DNA from: Promethearchaeota archaeon
GTDB taxonomy: Archaea; Asgardarchaeota; Lokiarchaeia; Sigyniarchaeales; SOKP01
Length of the DNA: 37,342 nt
Direction of reading: 5' to 3'
Assembly (NCBI GenBank): GCA_004524535.1
Contig: SDNY01000025.1
Span: forward strand, 1 to 37,342
The position numbers were made by a program, and so were the translations under genes. The notes under the pieces are model-generated. The model was not told where the DNA came from and did not search any database. It saw only the letters and a program-made list of their open reading frames with translations. Of this stretch, positions 22,322-32,147 are shown in pieces (the stretch's first letter is position 1; each line of letters starts with the position of its first letter).

Positions 22322-23848
22322 CTAAAAAAGCATTATAATATTCATGAACGATATAAAGAATGATAATATGTACACTATACTTGAAATTAAATTTATTAAG
22401 ATTTTTTTTTCGAAATTAATAATCTTTAAAAAATAATAACATGTTATCAAGTTGCTAAAAAATAATGTCAAGAATATTACTATAAGATCCAAAATATTAA
22501 TCAATTCAATGTAATCATTATATGAAAAGCTTCCTAACTGATCTATATTCTTAGTTAACATAATAAACAATGGAATCATTCCTCCGATCGATCCGATTAT
22601 TATTGGTAAAAGAAATATAAAAATTAGTACTTTAAATTTTTCACCTTTAATTATTATAGTAAGTTTTCTTTCAAGTCTTCTATGTTTAGAAATAATTTCT
22701 AAGATTTCTATAACTTTATCTGCAGAATAATAAGAATTTTCATCTAACATCCTTTCTATCACATCTATTATTATTATATAACGTAAAGATTTTAATTCAT
22801 CTTTCAATAAATTCAATATTTCACCAAATGAACAAGAAAAATTCAATAGACGAGATATTTGTGGTTCAAATGGTGTATTTAATATTTTGTAGAATTTTTT
22901 ATTTTGTAAATAAGCGTTAGTAAAAGCAATTTCTGGTGAAATATTAGCTTTTAAATTTAGAGCAAAATTTTTTAAAAATATTTGAAATTCATCAAATTTT
23001 CTTTTTTCTTTATTAGAATATTCTTTTAATAAACCAAGGAGTAATATATTAATTCTTATTAATTTTCGGAATAAAAAATTTAACAAAATTAAGAAGAAAG
23101 GAATAAATAAAATAATCAAAATTGTATTAATTTGCTGAAATAAGATTAGAAAACATAATCCTATTGGAAAAAAAAATCCTATAAAGAAAACAATACTAAT
23201 TTTCGATTCTATGTCTCTTAAAACAACTTTAAAATTTCTTTCTGAAGTGTTATCATCTAAATTTTGAAATTCATAATCAGTATTAAAATCATTAATAATC
23301 AAATCTCTTAAATAATGATTAAAGTCTTCAGAAGGAGTTACAATTTTTAATAATTCTTTTTCAGGAGTATATCCTTCATGAATTTTTCTTAAAATAATTT
23401 TGCAGCTTTCGGATACAGGTAAATTATAATTTTTAATTAATTCAATAAAATTTATAGAATAATCAGTATTTATTTTTAAAGTTTTTTTAATTAGAGAGAA
23501 ATTAATTATGATTAAATAAAGTAAAGCATTTAATATCGATTCTTCCTTTTTTATTTTTTTATATAAGTGTGAATTGAATCGATAAGATGCTAATAAGGAA
23601 AGCACCAATGAATAAAAGATAATTATTAGTATACTAAAGGGTGTGAAAAATAACGACAAGATTATTGATATGATGAAAAATAATGAAAAAATTACAAAGC
23701 TAGCTTTATTGATATCATCTTCATCAATATTAAATTTATTTCTATATAAATATCTATACCAATCATTTAATTCTTTAAATTTTATTTTTGGAAATTTATA
23801 ATCATGAAATATTTTGCAAAATCTTAGATATTTTTTTAAATTAGTCAT
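22322..23848 (-). CDS. Type II/IV secretion platform membrane protein (TadC/FlaJ-like)
   Basis: A 508-aa polytopic membrane protein. Membrane segments appear near residues 48-88 (two), 213-258 (two), 405-430, 455-475 and 482-507, with two large cytoplasmic regions between (about 90-210 and 265-400), the layout of T2SSF/FlaJ/TadC proteins. The cytoplasmic domains carry helical regions like FLKNFALNLKANISPEIAF and LLKDELKSLRY typical of the family. It would form the inner-membrane platform on which the adjacent ATPase acts to assemble a pilus-like filament. It lies 12 nt after the pilin-like gene and follows the ATPase gene, all one operon. Confidence 0.85.
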   Translation of the reverse strand: MTNLKKYLRFCKIFHDYKFPKIKFKELNDWYRYLYRNKFNIDEDDINKASFVIFSLFFIISIILSLFFTPFSILIIIFYSLVLSLLASYRFNSHLYKKIKKEESILNALLYLIIINFSLIKKTLKINTDYSINFIELIKNYNLPVSESCKIILRKIHEGYTPEKELLKIVTPSEDFNHYLRDLIINDFNTDYEFQNLDDNTSERNFKVVLRDIESKISIVFFIGFFFPIGLCFLILFQQINTILIILFIPFFLILLNFLFRKLIRINILLLGLLKEYSNKEKRKFDEFQIFLKNFALNLKANISPEIAFTNAYLQNKKFYKILNTPFEPQISRLLNFSCSFGEILNLLKDELKSLRYIIIIDVIERMLDENSYYSADKVIEILEIISKHRRLERKLTIIIKGEKFKVLIFIFLLPIIIGSIGGMIPLFIMLTKNIDQLGSFSYNDYIELINILDLIVIFLTLFFSNLITCYYFLKIINFEKKILINLISSIVYILSFFISFMNIIMLF

Positions 23849-23860
23849 TAGATTTTTTTC

Positions 23861-24238
23861 CTATAAAATCATTATTATTAAATATAAGCTATTAAGGGAG
23901 CTTTTCAATAAAAAAAACTCAATTGGTCCTAGAATTAATTTAAAAGTTTTTTCTTTCGGATTATAGTAAAATCTAGAATAAGTATTTTTAAAGAATATTT
24001 CCAAATATCTTAAGTATTCAACATTTACAAAAGATATTTCTTCGTTTTTTTCGATATTTTCGTTATTTTCATAGAATGTTATGATTATTGAGTCATTATT
24101 ATAATCATCTAAGCCTCTTTTATCATTTTCCTTAAAATCTGTTATTTTTCCAAAAAAAGGAGTTATAAGAATAAAGAAAATAGTTAAAATAAAAATTCCA
24201 AAACCAATAAGTAATGCTTTTTCCAATAAATTTGTCAT
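23861..24238 (-). CDS. Pilin-like single-pass protein, 125 aa
   Basis: A short N terminus (MTNLLEKA) is followed by a hydrophobic helix (LLIGFGIFILTIFFILITPF), then a soluble, mostly beta domain with acidic and Asn-rich segments. This is the layout of archaeal type IV pilins, in which an A24 peptidase cuts just before the hydrophobic helix (here after K7). A cleavage motif is plausible but not certain. The gene lies between the secretion ATPase and the platform protein, with gaps of 12-16 nt. Only one pilin-like gene is seen, so others may be elsewhere. Confidence 0.6.
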   Translation of the reverse strand: MTNLLEKALLIGFGIFILTIFFILITPFFGKITDFKENDKRGLDDYNNDSIIITFYENNENIEKNEEISFVNVEYLRYLEIFFKNTYSRFYYNPKEKTFKLILGPIEFFLLKSSLNSLYLIIMIL

Positions 24239-24254
24239 AAAAACTTTTTATAGT

Positions 24255-26453
24255 TTATGAATTTAAACTTCTATTCTTTTTCCATTCTTTCCAATAATTT
24301 TCCAGAAGGACGATAGAGTTAGTAGAATAAAATGATATCTTATGAAATAAATCAACTAATTTCTCATTGTTGATTTTCTTAATTTTTGAAAGAAATTTAA
24401 AAATATCTTCATAAATGCTTATAATATGGTTAAATTTCTCTATAGTAATATCCTCATAAACTCTTAATTGTTTAATTGTGTTCGTTTCATATAGAGATTT
24501 TAATTTGTCCCATGTCTTCTTATTTGGATTATATTGAAAAATGGTTTGATAGTATTTGCCCTTCTCAAGGTTATTAGAGTTAATTTCAACCACAGAAACA
24601 ACTCTTCTTTTATTACGTTCCTTTTTTAACAAGATAATTAGATCCAAATCATTTAAACAGGAAAAATTTATATTAAAATGATGAAGAAATCGATTTATTA
24701 AAGAATCTATTGTATTGGAGTGAATTGTTTGGAAGCCTCTCAATCCAGCAGCAAGACAATGAAACATTGCTTCTGATTCTTCTTTAGTTAAGATTTCACC
24801 GAGATAGATAATATCTGGAGTCCGATGCAGTAAGGTTTTAATATAATTGCTTTTTGAAAACCTTTTTTTAATAGAATTATCAAGAGAATCTGCTTGATAT
24901 TTTAATTGATGTTTACTAAATTTAGTTTGATTTAATGATTCTTCAACGTTCTCAATATAAATCTTTCTAAATTCTTTTGGAGTCAATAGATCAAAAGCGT
25001 TGATTAAAGTTGTCTTTCCAGTATCTGTTTCTCCTGTTACTGTTACATTAATTCTCCGTAAAATATTAAAAAATAAAAATGCTGCTATTAAAGGAGTTAA
25101 GGTTTTATTTTTTAATAGATCTTGAATTGTAAGGATATTTTTATTTAACTTTCTAATATCTAAAGCAAAATTATCTATATGAACAGGTGCTACATCAACA
25201 GCAAATCTGCAATAAAAATATTTATTTTTCATAACATATTTGATACTTGGATTAATATAATCAAGTCTTTGACTACTATAAAGTCTCAATAATGTTTTTA
25301 ATCGTTCAATTTCTTTTAAAGAAAGGCTAATTTTTGTTTGACATCTTCCATATTTTTGATGATTAATGTAAATATAGGTATTTGGTGAATCTAAGAAAAT
25401 CTCTTCTATATAATCGTCGATTAACAACGGAAATATCTTAGATAGGTTTAATTTTTTTAGAGCTGCGAAAAATCCAATCTTTTTTTGTTCTATTTTAGGT
25501 AAATTAAATTTTGAGTTAATAATTTTTAAAGATTCACGTTTATAGATTTTAATTAAAGTCTCTAAAGGGATTATTTTCTCAAGTTTAAAAATTTCTAAGT
25601 GTTTTAATAAATCATCAATAATGTTTTTAAAATAAATTTTATCTGCTAATGAATTAAATGATAGTTTTACATCATACTCTTTCTCAGATTCGTTAATAAC
25701 ATTGAAGATTGAAATTTGGAAGAGTTTATATTTTCCAATCTCATATACTTCAATCAACTCTTCATTTTTTTTTATAGTGTATTGCTTTAAGGCTTTTTTT
25801 TTTTCAGCTAATGAATAATCCTTTATCAGTAAAAATTCATAAAAATTTGATATTTTTTGTGTTAAAATAGGATTATTCTCAAAATTATTGAACTCTTCTA
25901 TTATTTTTAGATTATTCAAAATTTTTTGTATATCTTCAACTAAACTTCTTATATAATTATAACAATTTCGACAGGTTGAATCGATATTTTTTTTTTTTTT
26001 TATGATAATAGATTTTTTTTGAATTAAGCTATATAACAAAACTGGATTGAAATAACATTTTTCATCTATATTAAAGAAAGATTCATAATCTGGAAAAACT
26101 TTACATTTAAAGTCTTGAAATCCACATTTCTTTTTTTTAAAGGTTTCAATTTTCTGATAAATAGTTTTAATTTTTTTTAATCTCTTGAAATAATCTAAAA
26201 TTAATGTAATGTTTTTGGAATCAATTAAGGTTTTTAAAGAATCTATTGAAATAAAGTTAAATTTTTCATTTATATTGTTATAGAGACTCTCTAAGAAACA
26301 GAATTTGCAATTTATATTGTTTAAAAAATCCTTCTTGATTTCTGAACAATTATTACAATTTATTTTTAGTATTTTCTCACTTTTTCCTTCAAAATTTTCT
26401 CTTATTTGAAAAGCTGTTTTAGACTTTAAATTCATTGACATCCAAATTATCAT
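24255..26453 (-). CDS. Type II/IV secretion system ATPase (FlaI/TadA-like) with Cys-rich N terminus
   Basis: A 732-aa ATPase, longer than FlaI. Walker A GETDTGKT at 474-481, Walker B PDIIYLGEI at 546-554, His box TIHSNT at 576-581, and AAGLRG before it. The N-terminal third has cysteines at 33/36, 49/52, 110, 117, 133 and 161/164, with CxxC pairs suggesting one or two metal sites, not a feature of bacterial GspE. A short helical region precedes the ATPase core. It powers assembly of a pilus- or archaellum-like filament with the following pilin and platform proteins. Walker B ends LGEI where most members have GE-R. Start ATG 26453, with GGAGG only 20 nt further upstream. Confidence 0.85.
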   Translation of the reverse strand: MIIWMSMNLKSKTAFQIRENFEGKSEKILKINCNNCSEIKKDFLNNINCKFCFLESLYNNINEKFNFISIDSLKTLIDSKNITLILDYFKRLKKIKTIYQKIETFKKKKCGFQDFKCKVFPDYESFFNIDEKCYFNPVLLYSLIQKKSIIIKKKKNIDSTCRNCYNYIRSLVEDIQKILNNLKIIEEFNNFENNPILTQKISNFYEFLLIKDYSLAEKKKALKQYTIKKNEELIEVYEIGKYKLFQISIFNVINESEKEYDVKLSFNSLADKIYFKNIIDDLLKHLEIFKLEKIIPLETLIKIYKRESLKIINSKFNLPKIEQKKIGFFAALKKLNLSKIFPLLIDDYIEEIFLDSPNTYIYINHQKYGRCQTKISLSLKEIERLKTLLRLYSSQRLDYINPSIKYVMKNKYFYCRFAVDVAPVHIDNFALDIRKLNKNILTIQDLLKNKTLTPLIAAFLFFNILRRINVTVTGETDTGKTTLINAFDLLTPKEFRKIYIENVEESLNQTKFSKHQLKYQADSLDNSIKKRFSKSNYIKTLLHRTPDIIYLGEILTKEESEAMFHCLAAGLRGFQTIHSNTIDSLINRFLHHFNINFSCLNDLDLIILLKKERNKRRVVSVVEINSNNLEKGKYYQTIFQYNPNKKTWDKLKSLYETNTIKQLRVYEDITIEKFNHIISIYEDIFKFLSKIKKINNEKLVDLFHKISFYSTNSIVLLENYWKEWKKNRSLNS

Positions 26454-26629
26454 TTGAATTTATTAATTTAAATGCCTCCTTTTTATTTTATTAATTTAAA
26501 ATGAAAGATTATATTTTATATTAAAAAATCGTGCTAAAATTTAATCAAATTAATTATTCCACTGTTAAAATTTTCAAAAAATTTAATTAACTTGAAAGAT
26601 TCATATTTTTAAAAAAAGAGTGATAGTTT

Positions 26630-27649
26630 ATGGGTCATCGGAAAAAACATGCTCCAAGACATGGCTCACTAGCATATCTTCCTAGAAAAAGGGCTAAAAA
26701 CATTAAGGGGCGCATTAGAAATTGGTTTGACTATTCAAACGAAATTAATTTTCTCGGATTCGCTGGTTTTAAGGCTGGTATGACCCATATAACTTATATA
26801 GAAGATCAAAAAACAAGTCCTTATCATGGAAAAGAATTAATGAAACCTATTACCCTAATAGAAGTTCCCCCTTTACTCTTAATTGGAGTCAGAATATATA
26901 ACGAAGATGATTACGGTAAATATGTTGTGGGAGAAATATTCACTAAAGAAATTAATGATTATTTACTTCGTAAAATAAACATTCCAAATTTAGATACTTA
27001 TAATTATAACGATATAAAAGAGAAATTAATAAATCAGATAAACCAAACGAGTGAAATTAGAGGTATTTTTCAAACCCAACCTTATAAAACATCTTTACCT
27101 AGAAAAAAACCAGATATAATTGAAATTAAAGTAAATTCAATAAAAAATCCTCTCAAAGAATTCAATTTTACTTTAGATCATCTAGGTAAAGAAATAAGAG
27201 CACGAGATATTTTAACTGAAGGAGAATTAATTGATGTCGTTGCTGTATCAAAAGGAAAAGGATTTCAAGGACCTGTTAAAAGATTTGGGATTAAATTATT
27301 AACCAGAAAAAACAGTAAAATTCAACGGGGCGTAGCATGTATAGGTCCTTGGCATCCTGCTAGAGTTCTATATACTGTACCGCGTCCTGGGCAATTAGGA
27401 TTTCATCAAAGGACTGAATATCATAAAAGAATTATGCAAATTGGTGAAAATGAGGAAGAGATTAATCCAAAGGGGGGTTTAATTAATTATGGAAAAATTA
27501 AAGGAGATTATCTTTTATTATTAGGATCTGTACCTGGAACTAAAAAAAGGCTAATCAGATTGAGAAAAACAATTCGACCATTAAAAGCTTTTATAGTAAA
27601 ATCTCCAGAAATTACTTTTATCAGTCGAGAGAGTCAACAGAGAAAATAA
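26630..27649 (+). CDS. rpl3: 50S ribosomal protein L3
   Basis: A 339-aa archaeal-type L3. Begins MGHRKKHAPRHGSLAYLPRK and has GFKAGMTHI, the long central insertion, KGKGFQGPVKRFGIK, PWHPARVLYTVPRPGQLGFH and YHKRI, all hallmark archaeal/eukaryotic L3 motifs near the peptidyl transferase. The start ATG 26630 has a GAGTGAT ribosome binding site. It is followed after 22 nt by L4, then L23, the conserved order of the S10/L3 cluster. A TATA-like catatttttaaaaa lies about 25 nt upstream. Divergent from the secretion ATPase gene. Confidence 0.97.
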   Translation: MGHRKKHAPRHGSLAYLPRKRAKNIKGRIRNWFDYSNEINFLGFAGFKAGMTHITYIEDQKTSPYHGKELMKPITLIEVPPLLLIGVRIYNEDDYGKYVVGEIFTKEINDYLLRKINIPNLDTYNYNDIKEKLINQINQTSEIRGIFQTQPYKTSLPRKKPDIIEIKVNSIKNPLKEFNFTLDHLGKEIRARDILTEGELIDVVAVSKGKGFQGPVKRFGIKLLTRKNSKIQRGVACIGPWHPARVLYTVPRPGQLGFHQRTEYHKRIMQIGENEEEINPKGGLINYGKIKGDYLLLLGSVPGTKKRLIRLRKTIRPLKAFIVKSPEITFISRESQQRK

Positions 27650-27671
27650 TTAATAATTCTAATGTGATTTT

Positions 27672-28463
27672 ATGGAAAAGATAAATGTTTATGGTTTAGA
27701 TGGTGAAAAAAAAGGATTAATTGATAAGCCTGAAATATTTAATTTCAAACCTAGAAAAGATATCATACAAAAAGCTATTGAGATCCATCAGAGTAAAAAA
27801 AAACAGATTCAAGGGAGAGATAGAAGAGCAGGTCTAAGAAATACTGCTGAAGGTTGGGGAACTGGGCATGGAATGTCAAGAGCACCTAGATTAAAAGGCT
27901 CAGGGTATATGACGGCTAGAAATGTCGGAAGAGTTCCTTTTGCTAAAGGGGGTAGGAGAGCTCATCCAATTAAAAGTGAAAAAAAGATAATTAAAAAGAT
28001 GAATAAAAAAACTTATGAGCTTTCTATAATCTCAGCTATATCTGCTTCTGGAAACGTTTTATGGGTTCAAAAAAGAGGTCACAAAATTCAAAATATTCCT
28101 GAAATTCCATTGGTTGTTGATGATAAAATTCAAACAATCAAAAAAACTGAACAAATTTATTCAATTTTATGTGATTTAGGATTTAATGAGGAATTAATAA
28201 AAAATAAAAAAGGTAAAAAAATTAGAGCTGGTAAAGGTAAAAAAAGAGGTCGAAAATATAAAAGAAAAAAGGGAATTTTAATTGTAATAAAAGATGATTT
28301 TGGAATTGTAAAATCTTCAAGAAATATTCCTGGAACAGAAATTATTAATATTGAAGATTTATCGATTGATAAATTAGCTCCAGGAGGAGTAGCAGGAAGA
28401 TTAATAATTTGGGCTCAATCGGCGTTTAATGAGTTAAAAAATAAATTCGAGGTGTTAATTTAA
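27672..28463 (+). CDS. rpl4: 50S ribosomal protein L4 (L1e family)
   Basis: A 263-aa L4. Family motifs: [44 protein letters not shown], and the C-terminal [18 protein letters not shown]. The [16 protein letters not shown] segment corresponds to the loop reaching the exit tunnel. A short basic insertion ([13 protein letters not shown]) near residues 190-205 is typical of archaeal proteins. The start is ATG 27672 with GTGAT seven nt before it. It is 22 nt after L3 and one nt before the L23 start. Confidence 0.97.
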   Translation: MEKINVYGLDGEKKGLIDKPEIFNFKPRKDIIQKAIEIHQSKKKQIQGRDRRAGLRNTAEGWGTGHGMSRAPRLKGSGYMTARNVGRVPFAKGGRRAHPIKSEKKIIKKMNKKTYELSIISAISASGNVLWVQKRGHKIQNIPEIPLVVDDKIQTIKKTEQIYSILCDLGFNEELIKNKKGKKIRAGKGKKRGRKYKRKKGILIVIKDDFGIVKSSRNIPGTEIINIEDLSIDKLAPGGVAGRLIIWAQSAFNELKNKFEVLI

Positions 28464-28464
28464 A

Positions 28465-28728
28465 TTGGAGAGATATTATAAAATCATTAAGAGACCATTA
28501 ATTACAGAAAAAACATTTGATCTGATTGAGCGAGAGAATAAATTAGTTTTTATTGTGGATAGATTAGCAAATAAAAACCAAATAAAGCGCGCAATTGAAA
28601 AAATCCATAGAGTAAAAGTTATAAAAGTTAATACATTAATCACCGTTACAGGGGAAAAAAAGGCATTCGTTAAATTACATCCGGACAACTCTGCTCAAGA
28701 TATCTCCATCGATTTGGGCGTTTTTTAA
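28465..28728 (+). CDS. rpl23: 50S ribosomal protein L23
   Basis: An 87-aa L23 with the family motifs [53 protein letters not shown] and [11 protein letters not shown]. It sits at the polypeptide exit site and docks SRP. The start is TTG 28465, as there is no ATG before the conserved IKRPLITEK. In most archaea L2, S19 and L22 follow L23; here the next gene is on the opposite strand and overlaps the L23 3' end by 54 nt. Confidence 0.95.
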   Translation: MERYYKIIKRPLITEKTFDLIERENKLVFIVDRLANKNQIKRAIEKIHRVKVIKVNTLITVTGEKKAFVKLHPDNSAQDISIDLGVF

Positions 28729-29838
28729 GATAAAACTTTTCTTAAAAACATCTATTTTTATACTAGAAAAATCATTTAGACTCATTACCTTAACATTTTC
28801 CAACAAATTGATTTTATCTAAATATCGCAACAATATATTATAATCTCTTTCATTTAAAATTAATATGTAAATTAAATATTTTGAACGATATCTCTTCAAT
28901 AATTTTAAAATTAATTCGAAGTCTAAATGGATAGTGGAAAAAAATAACGCTTTTTGCTCAATAAATAATAAGTTTTTATTCAATCTTTTAAATTTTATAT
29001 GTTTTTTTAATAAATTATATTCAAATTGCAAATTAAATTTGGATATATCTTGAAAATCGTATCTCTTTTCATTCCTAAATAATTCCGAGAAATTACTAAA
29101 AAAAAATAATTTATTAGAAATTTTAAATCTCCATAAAACAGAATAAATTTCTCTTAAGTTTATTTTTTGTTTTTCTAATAAATATTGATTAAAAAATTCA
29201 TTTATTTCATTTTCAATTTTAACATTAGATTTATTATTTTTTCTTTTATCAATAAAATAAGCGGTTATAATTAAATTACTACTATTATCCTTATTTAAAT
29301 TAAAAATCAAATGGCCATTTCGATTAAAACTTCTATTTAACTTTAAAAAATTATGAACAAAAGAATTTTTATTTTCAAGATTATTGAGATTAATTTTATA
29401 GAAGTTAAATATATCCTCTTTTATTATTATTGAATCATTCTTTTTCAAGAGAGATGTATCTGTATTAAAATTTCTTATTAATACATCTAAATACTTCTTT
29501 TCTAAGCGTTTATTTCTCAGGAATTGATATGTGCTCTTGCGTTTAATTATTTTTTGGTAAATCAAATTAAAAAGTTTGACGATTCTTTCTTTTCTATAAT
29601 CCTCGAAATTTAATATAAAAAATTTATTATCTTTTTGGCTAATATCTATTTGAATTGAATAATAATTTAGAAATCTTTTATTTAAATATTCATTAAGGAT
29701 TGGGATTAAGGGATAAAAATCTTTAGTTTCAACTATGGAAAAAGCTAAAATCTTTTTATTTCTATTGAAACTTGTATAAAAAATTAAATACTCTTCCACT
29801 ATATACGATAGTATTTTAAACTTACCTTTTCTTGCCAT
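28675..29838 (-). CDS. Hypothetical protein, 387 aa
   Basis: A Lys/Asn/Phe-rich protein with mixed helix and strand, no membrane segment, no cysteine pairs and no recognised motif. The C-terminal part, around [20 protein letters not shown] and VKVMSLNDF, is the only region with a regular alpha/beta rhythm, which might be a Rossmann-like core, but this is weak. Its last 54 nt are antisense to the L23 gene, so its C-terminal residues ([13 protein letters not shown]) come from conserved ribosomal sequence. The length and lack of a competing frame argue that it is real. Start ATG 29838. Confidence 0.65.
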   Translation of the reverse strand: MARKGKFKILSYIVEEYLIFYTSFNRNKKILAFSIVETKDFYPLIPILNEYLNKRFLNYYSIQIDISQKDNKFFILNFEDYRKERIVKLFNLIYQKIIKRKSTYQFLRNKRLEKKYLDVLIRNFNTDTSLLKKNDSIIIKEDIFNFYKINLNNLENKNSFVHNFLKLNRSFNRNGHLIFNLNKDNSSNLIITAYFIDKRKNNKSNVKIENEINEFFNQYLLEKQKINLREIYSVLWRFKISNKLFFFSNFSELFRNEKRYDFQDISKFNLQFEYNLLKKHIKFKRLNKNLLFIEQKALFFSTIHLDFELILKLLKRYRSKYLIYILILNERDYNILLRYLDKINLLENVKVMSLNDFSSIKIDVFKKSFILKNAQIDGDILSRVVRM

Positions 29839-29886
29839 ATCATCAGAAATTTAAAATAGAATTATAAAAACATAGATTATTTATTT

Positions 29887-30519
29887 CTAATCATTTCCAT
29901 TTGAAATTTTAATTATTTTAATCTCATACTTAAATATCTTTAGGATCAAATATAATATCATTATTCCAATTATAATTGCTAAAATTATTGGAAAAAATAT
30001 AGAGATGTATCCAACATAAGGGATTACCAAGACAACTATACCCAAAACTTCTGTTTCTGAGATAAATATTACTTCTGAATCGTTATATTTTATAACAAAA
30101 TAATCATAATCATCTGTTTTATTTACAAATTTATAACCCCCGTCTGCTACTAAATTGTTATCTCCTTTAGTTTTGAAATACCATTTATTCCCAATTTTTT
30201 TCTTGTCAATAGCCCTGTGAATAATGGGAACATCTTTTATATTACTCCAAAAAATCGGATCGAAACCTTTTTCGTAGAAATATTCTGGACCCTTTAAAAT
30301 TAAGATATCTCCCTCTTTTTCATCAGCTTTAATATTTTCAGGAGATTTATCTCCACATATAATAAAATCACCAACATTTAATGTCGGAGCCATGGATTGA
30401 GTAGTAATAACATACATCCGATCTCTAATAATGATAAATGGTAATAGAATTAAGACAACTAAAATTGATAATTTGATGTAAAATTTTCTATTATTTCTTG
30501 AGTTTTTAATTCTAGCCAC
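29887..30519 (-). CDS. Signal peptidase I, archaeal/ER type (S26B)
   Basis: A 210-aa membrane protein. An N-terminal membrane segment (~14-31) precedes the catalytic Ser box TTQSMAPTLNVGD (S42), followed by VPIIHRAID with H101, in place of the bacterial lysine, and by TKGDNN with D120; a second membrane segment spans ~170-200. The Ser-His-Asp set marks the archaeal/Sec11 class of signal peptidases, which remove Sec signal peptides outside the membrane. Start is GTG 30519. Length fits archaeal forms with a C-terminal anchor. It lies 48 nt downstream of no cotranscribed gene; the divergent GHMP kinase gene is close. Confidence 0.9.
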   Translation of the reverse strand: MARIKNSRNNRKFYIKLSILVVLILLPFIIIRDRMYVITTQSMAPTLNVGDFIICGDKSPENIKADEKEGDILILKGPEYFYEKGFDPIFWSNIKDVPIIHRAIDKKKIGNKWYFKTKGDNNLVADGGYKFVNKTDDYDYFVIKYNDSEVIFISETEVLGIVVLVIPYVGYISIFFPIILAIIIGIMILYLILKIFKYEIKIIKISNGND

Positions 30520-30579
30520 GATATTTTTTTTAAAAAAAACTTATAAAACCCAAGATTTTTTATTTAAATAAATAAAATA

Positions 30580-31866
30580 TTGCTAAAAGATAGAGTTTTG
30601 CTTAAATCTATAATTAAATTTCTAAGTAGTATAAATTCAGAGATTATTGTTCAAGCGCCTTCAAGAATTAATTTAATAAATCCTTTAGATGCTGTTGAAG
30701 GGGACTTCTGGATGCCCTCTGTAGCTATTAATGGTAGAGAGAATCCTTTATCTGCTTTTTTCTACATAAAAAAAAGGACTAATACGAGTAGAATAAAATT
30801 TTATGAGGTAAGAAAGGATTTAAACAAATACAATTTTAAAATAGAATATGAAGAAGGAATAAATAAAGATTTAAAGGACGTGAAGAGTAAATTTACTGGA
30901 AAGCTAAAATTATTTTATGCTAGTATATACAGATTTTATAAAACTAATTCTGTTTTTTGGGACAAATTTTTAAAGGAAAATCTTGAAATAGGAATACTCA
31001 CAACAATTCCTCAACAAAGTGGTTTGGGTGGTAGTACTGCAATAATTATATCTATACTTTACGGCTTTGCTAAATATTTTAATTTATACAATAATTTTTC
31101 TAACTTAAAGGAGACAGATTTTCCAATTAATAAAGATATAATAGCGGAAATGGCAACTAAAATTGAAGATGAAGATCTTAAAATAACCGCTGGATATTCA
31201 GACCGATACGTAATAAGTAGAGGAGGTTTGTGCTTTTGTTCTTACTATGGAAAATTATTCCATAAAGAACTTTCAATGGAACCATTGGCTATTTACGATA
31301 GAATTGATAATACTTATAATATTTCAAAATTGCCTATAATTATTTGCTTTTCAGGCACTCATCATAAAAGTGGAGATGTTCATTGTAAGTTGAGAAAGAA
31401 ATATTTACAAAACGAGCCAAAAATTCTAAAACTCTATGAAAAACTTTCAGAAATTGCATGGAAATCACGATTCGCTTTAATGAGTCAAAATTGGAAACTT
31501 TTAGGAAAATATTTTGAGGAAAATACAAATATAATGAATCTCGTTATGAGAGAAACTGGATTTGAATATGGCATTGGGGCAGTAAATAACATTTTAATTA
31601 AACTAGTAAAAGATCATCCCGATGTTTATGCTGCTAAATTGACTGGGGCAGGCGGAGGGGGTTCTGTTTTTGCTTTGGTGAATCCTGGTAAAATGGAGGG
31701 TGTTTTAAGCTATTGGAAGAAAAAATTGAATGAAATCGTTAGAAATGAAAATACATTTAAGTCTAAATTCCCATCTTATCCTTTAACCATTAGATCGCAA
31801 CTTAAAAATGCTGAATTTTTTCGAATTGAAATAAATCAAAGTGGTGTCTCTACTCTCAAAATTTAA
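30580..31866 (+). CDS. GHMP family sugar kinase
   Basis: A 428-aa kinase. GHMP motifs: VQAPSRINLINP near 24-35 (substrate side), PQQSGLGGSTAI at 144-155 (ATP-binding loop), and KLTGAGGGGSVFAL near the C terminus. The presence of a GYSDRY motif and the length suggest a sugar-1-kinase such as glucuronokinase or a heptose/galactose kinase, rather than mevalonate kinase, but the substrate cannot be fixed. The start is TTG 30580, as there is no ATG before the first motif; a TATA-like tatttaaataaat precedes it by about 10 nt, consistent with a leaderless transcript. It lies divergent from the signal peptidase gene. Confidence 0.75.
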   Translation: MLKDRVLLKSIIKFLSSINSEIIVQAPSRINLINPLDAVEGDFWMPSVAINGRENPLSAFFYIKKRTNTSRIKFYEVRKDLNKYNFKIEYEEGINKDLKDVKSKFTGKLKLFYASIYRFYKTNSVFWDKFLKENLEIGILTTIPQQSGLGGSTAIIISILYGFAKYFNLYNNFSNLKETDFPINKDIIAEMATKIEDEDLKITAGYSDRYVISRGGLCFCSYYGKLFHKELSMEPLAIYDRIDNTYNISKLPIIICFSGTHHKSGDVHCKLRKKYLQNEPKILKLYEKLSEIAWKSRFALMSQNWKLLGKYFEENTNIMNLVMRETGFEYGIGAVNNILIKLVKDHPDVYAAKLTGAGGGGSVFALVNPGKMEGVLSYWKKKLNEIVRNENTFKSKFPSYPLTIRSQLKNAEFFRIEINQSGVSTLKI

Positions 31867-31934
31867 GATAAATAAAAAAAATTATTATGAATTAAACACT
31901 TTTATAAAAAAAAGAATAAATGGAAGAATAAATA

Positions 31935-32147
31935 TTGAGCAAATTCGAAAGATACAAGAAAAAAGGGGATTCTTATTACGTATACCCCCATAAACATTGT
32001 CAAAAATGTGGGCAAATGATTGATGAATCTTTAACTTACTGCCCCCAATGTTATGCGATAATTCAGGAAAAAAAAAAGAAAAAGAAGTTCCGAAAAAAGA
32101 AAGATACTGACGAGTCTTCAAATGAAAAAGAAATAAAAAAGGACTAG
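31935..32147 (+). CDS. DUF2116-like zinc ribbon protein, 70 aa
   Basis: A zinc ribbon at residues 18-42: HKHCQKCGQMIDESLTYCPQ with CxxC twice (CQKC and CPQC), followed by a highly basic, probably disordered tail (EKKKKKKFRKKKDTDESS). The layout matches archaeal DUF2116 zinc ribbon proteins. The start is TTG 31935; no ATG precedes YVYPHKHC in frame. The 3' end overlaps the convergent LysRS gene by 4 nt. Possibly a nucleic-acid-binding or ribosome-associated protein; no direct evidence. Confidence 0.7.
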   Translation: MSKFERYKKKGDSYYVYPHKHCQKCGQMIDESLTYCPQCYAIIQEKKKKKKFRKKKDTDESSNEKEIKKD

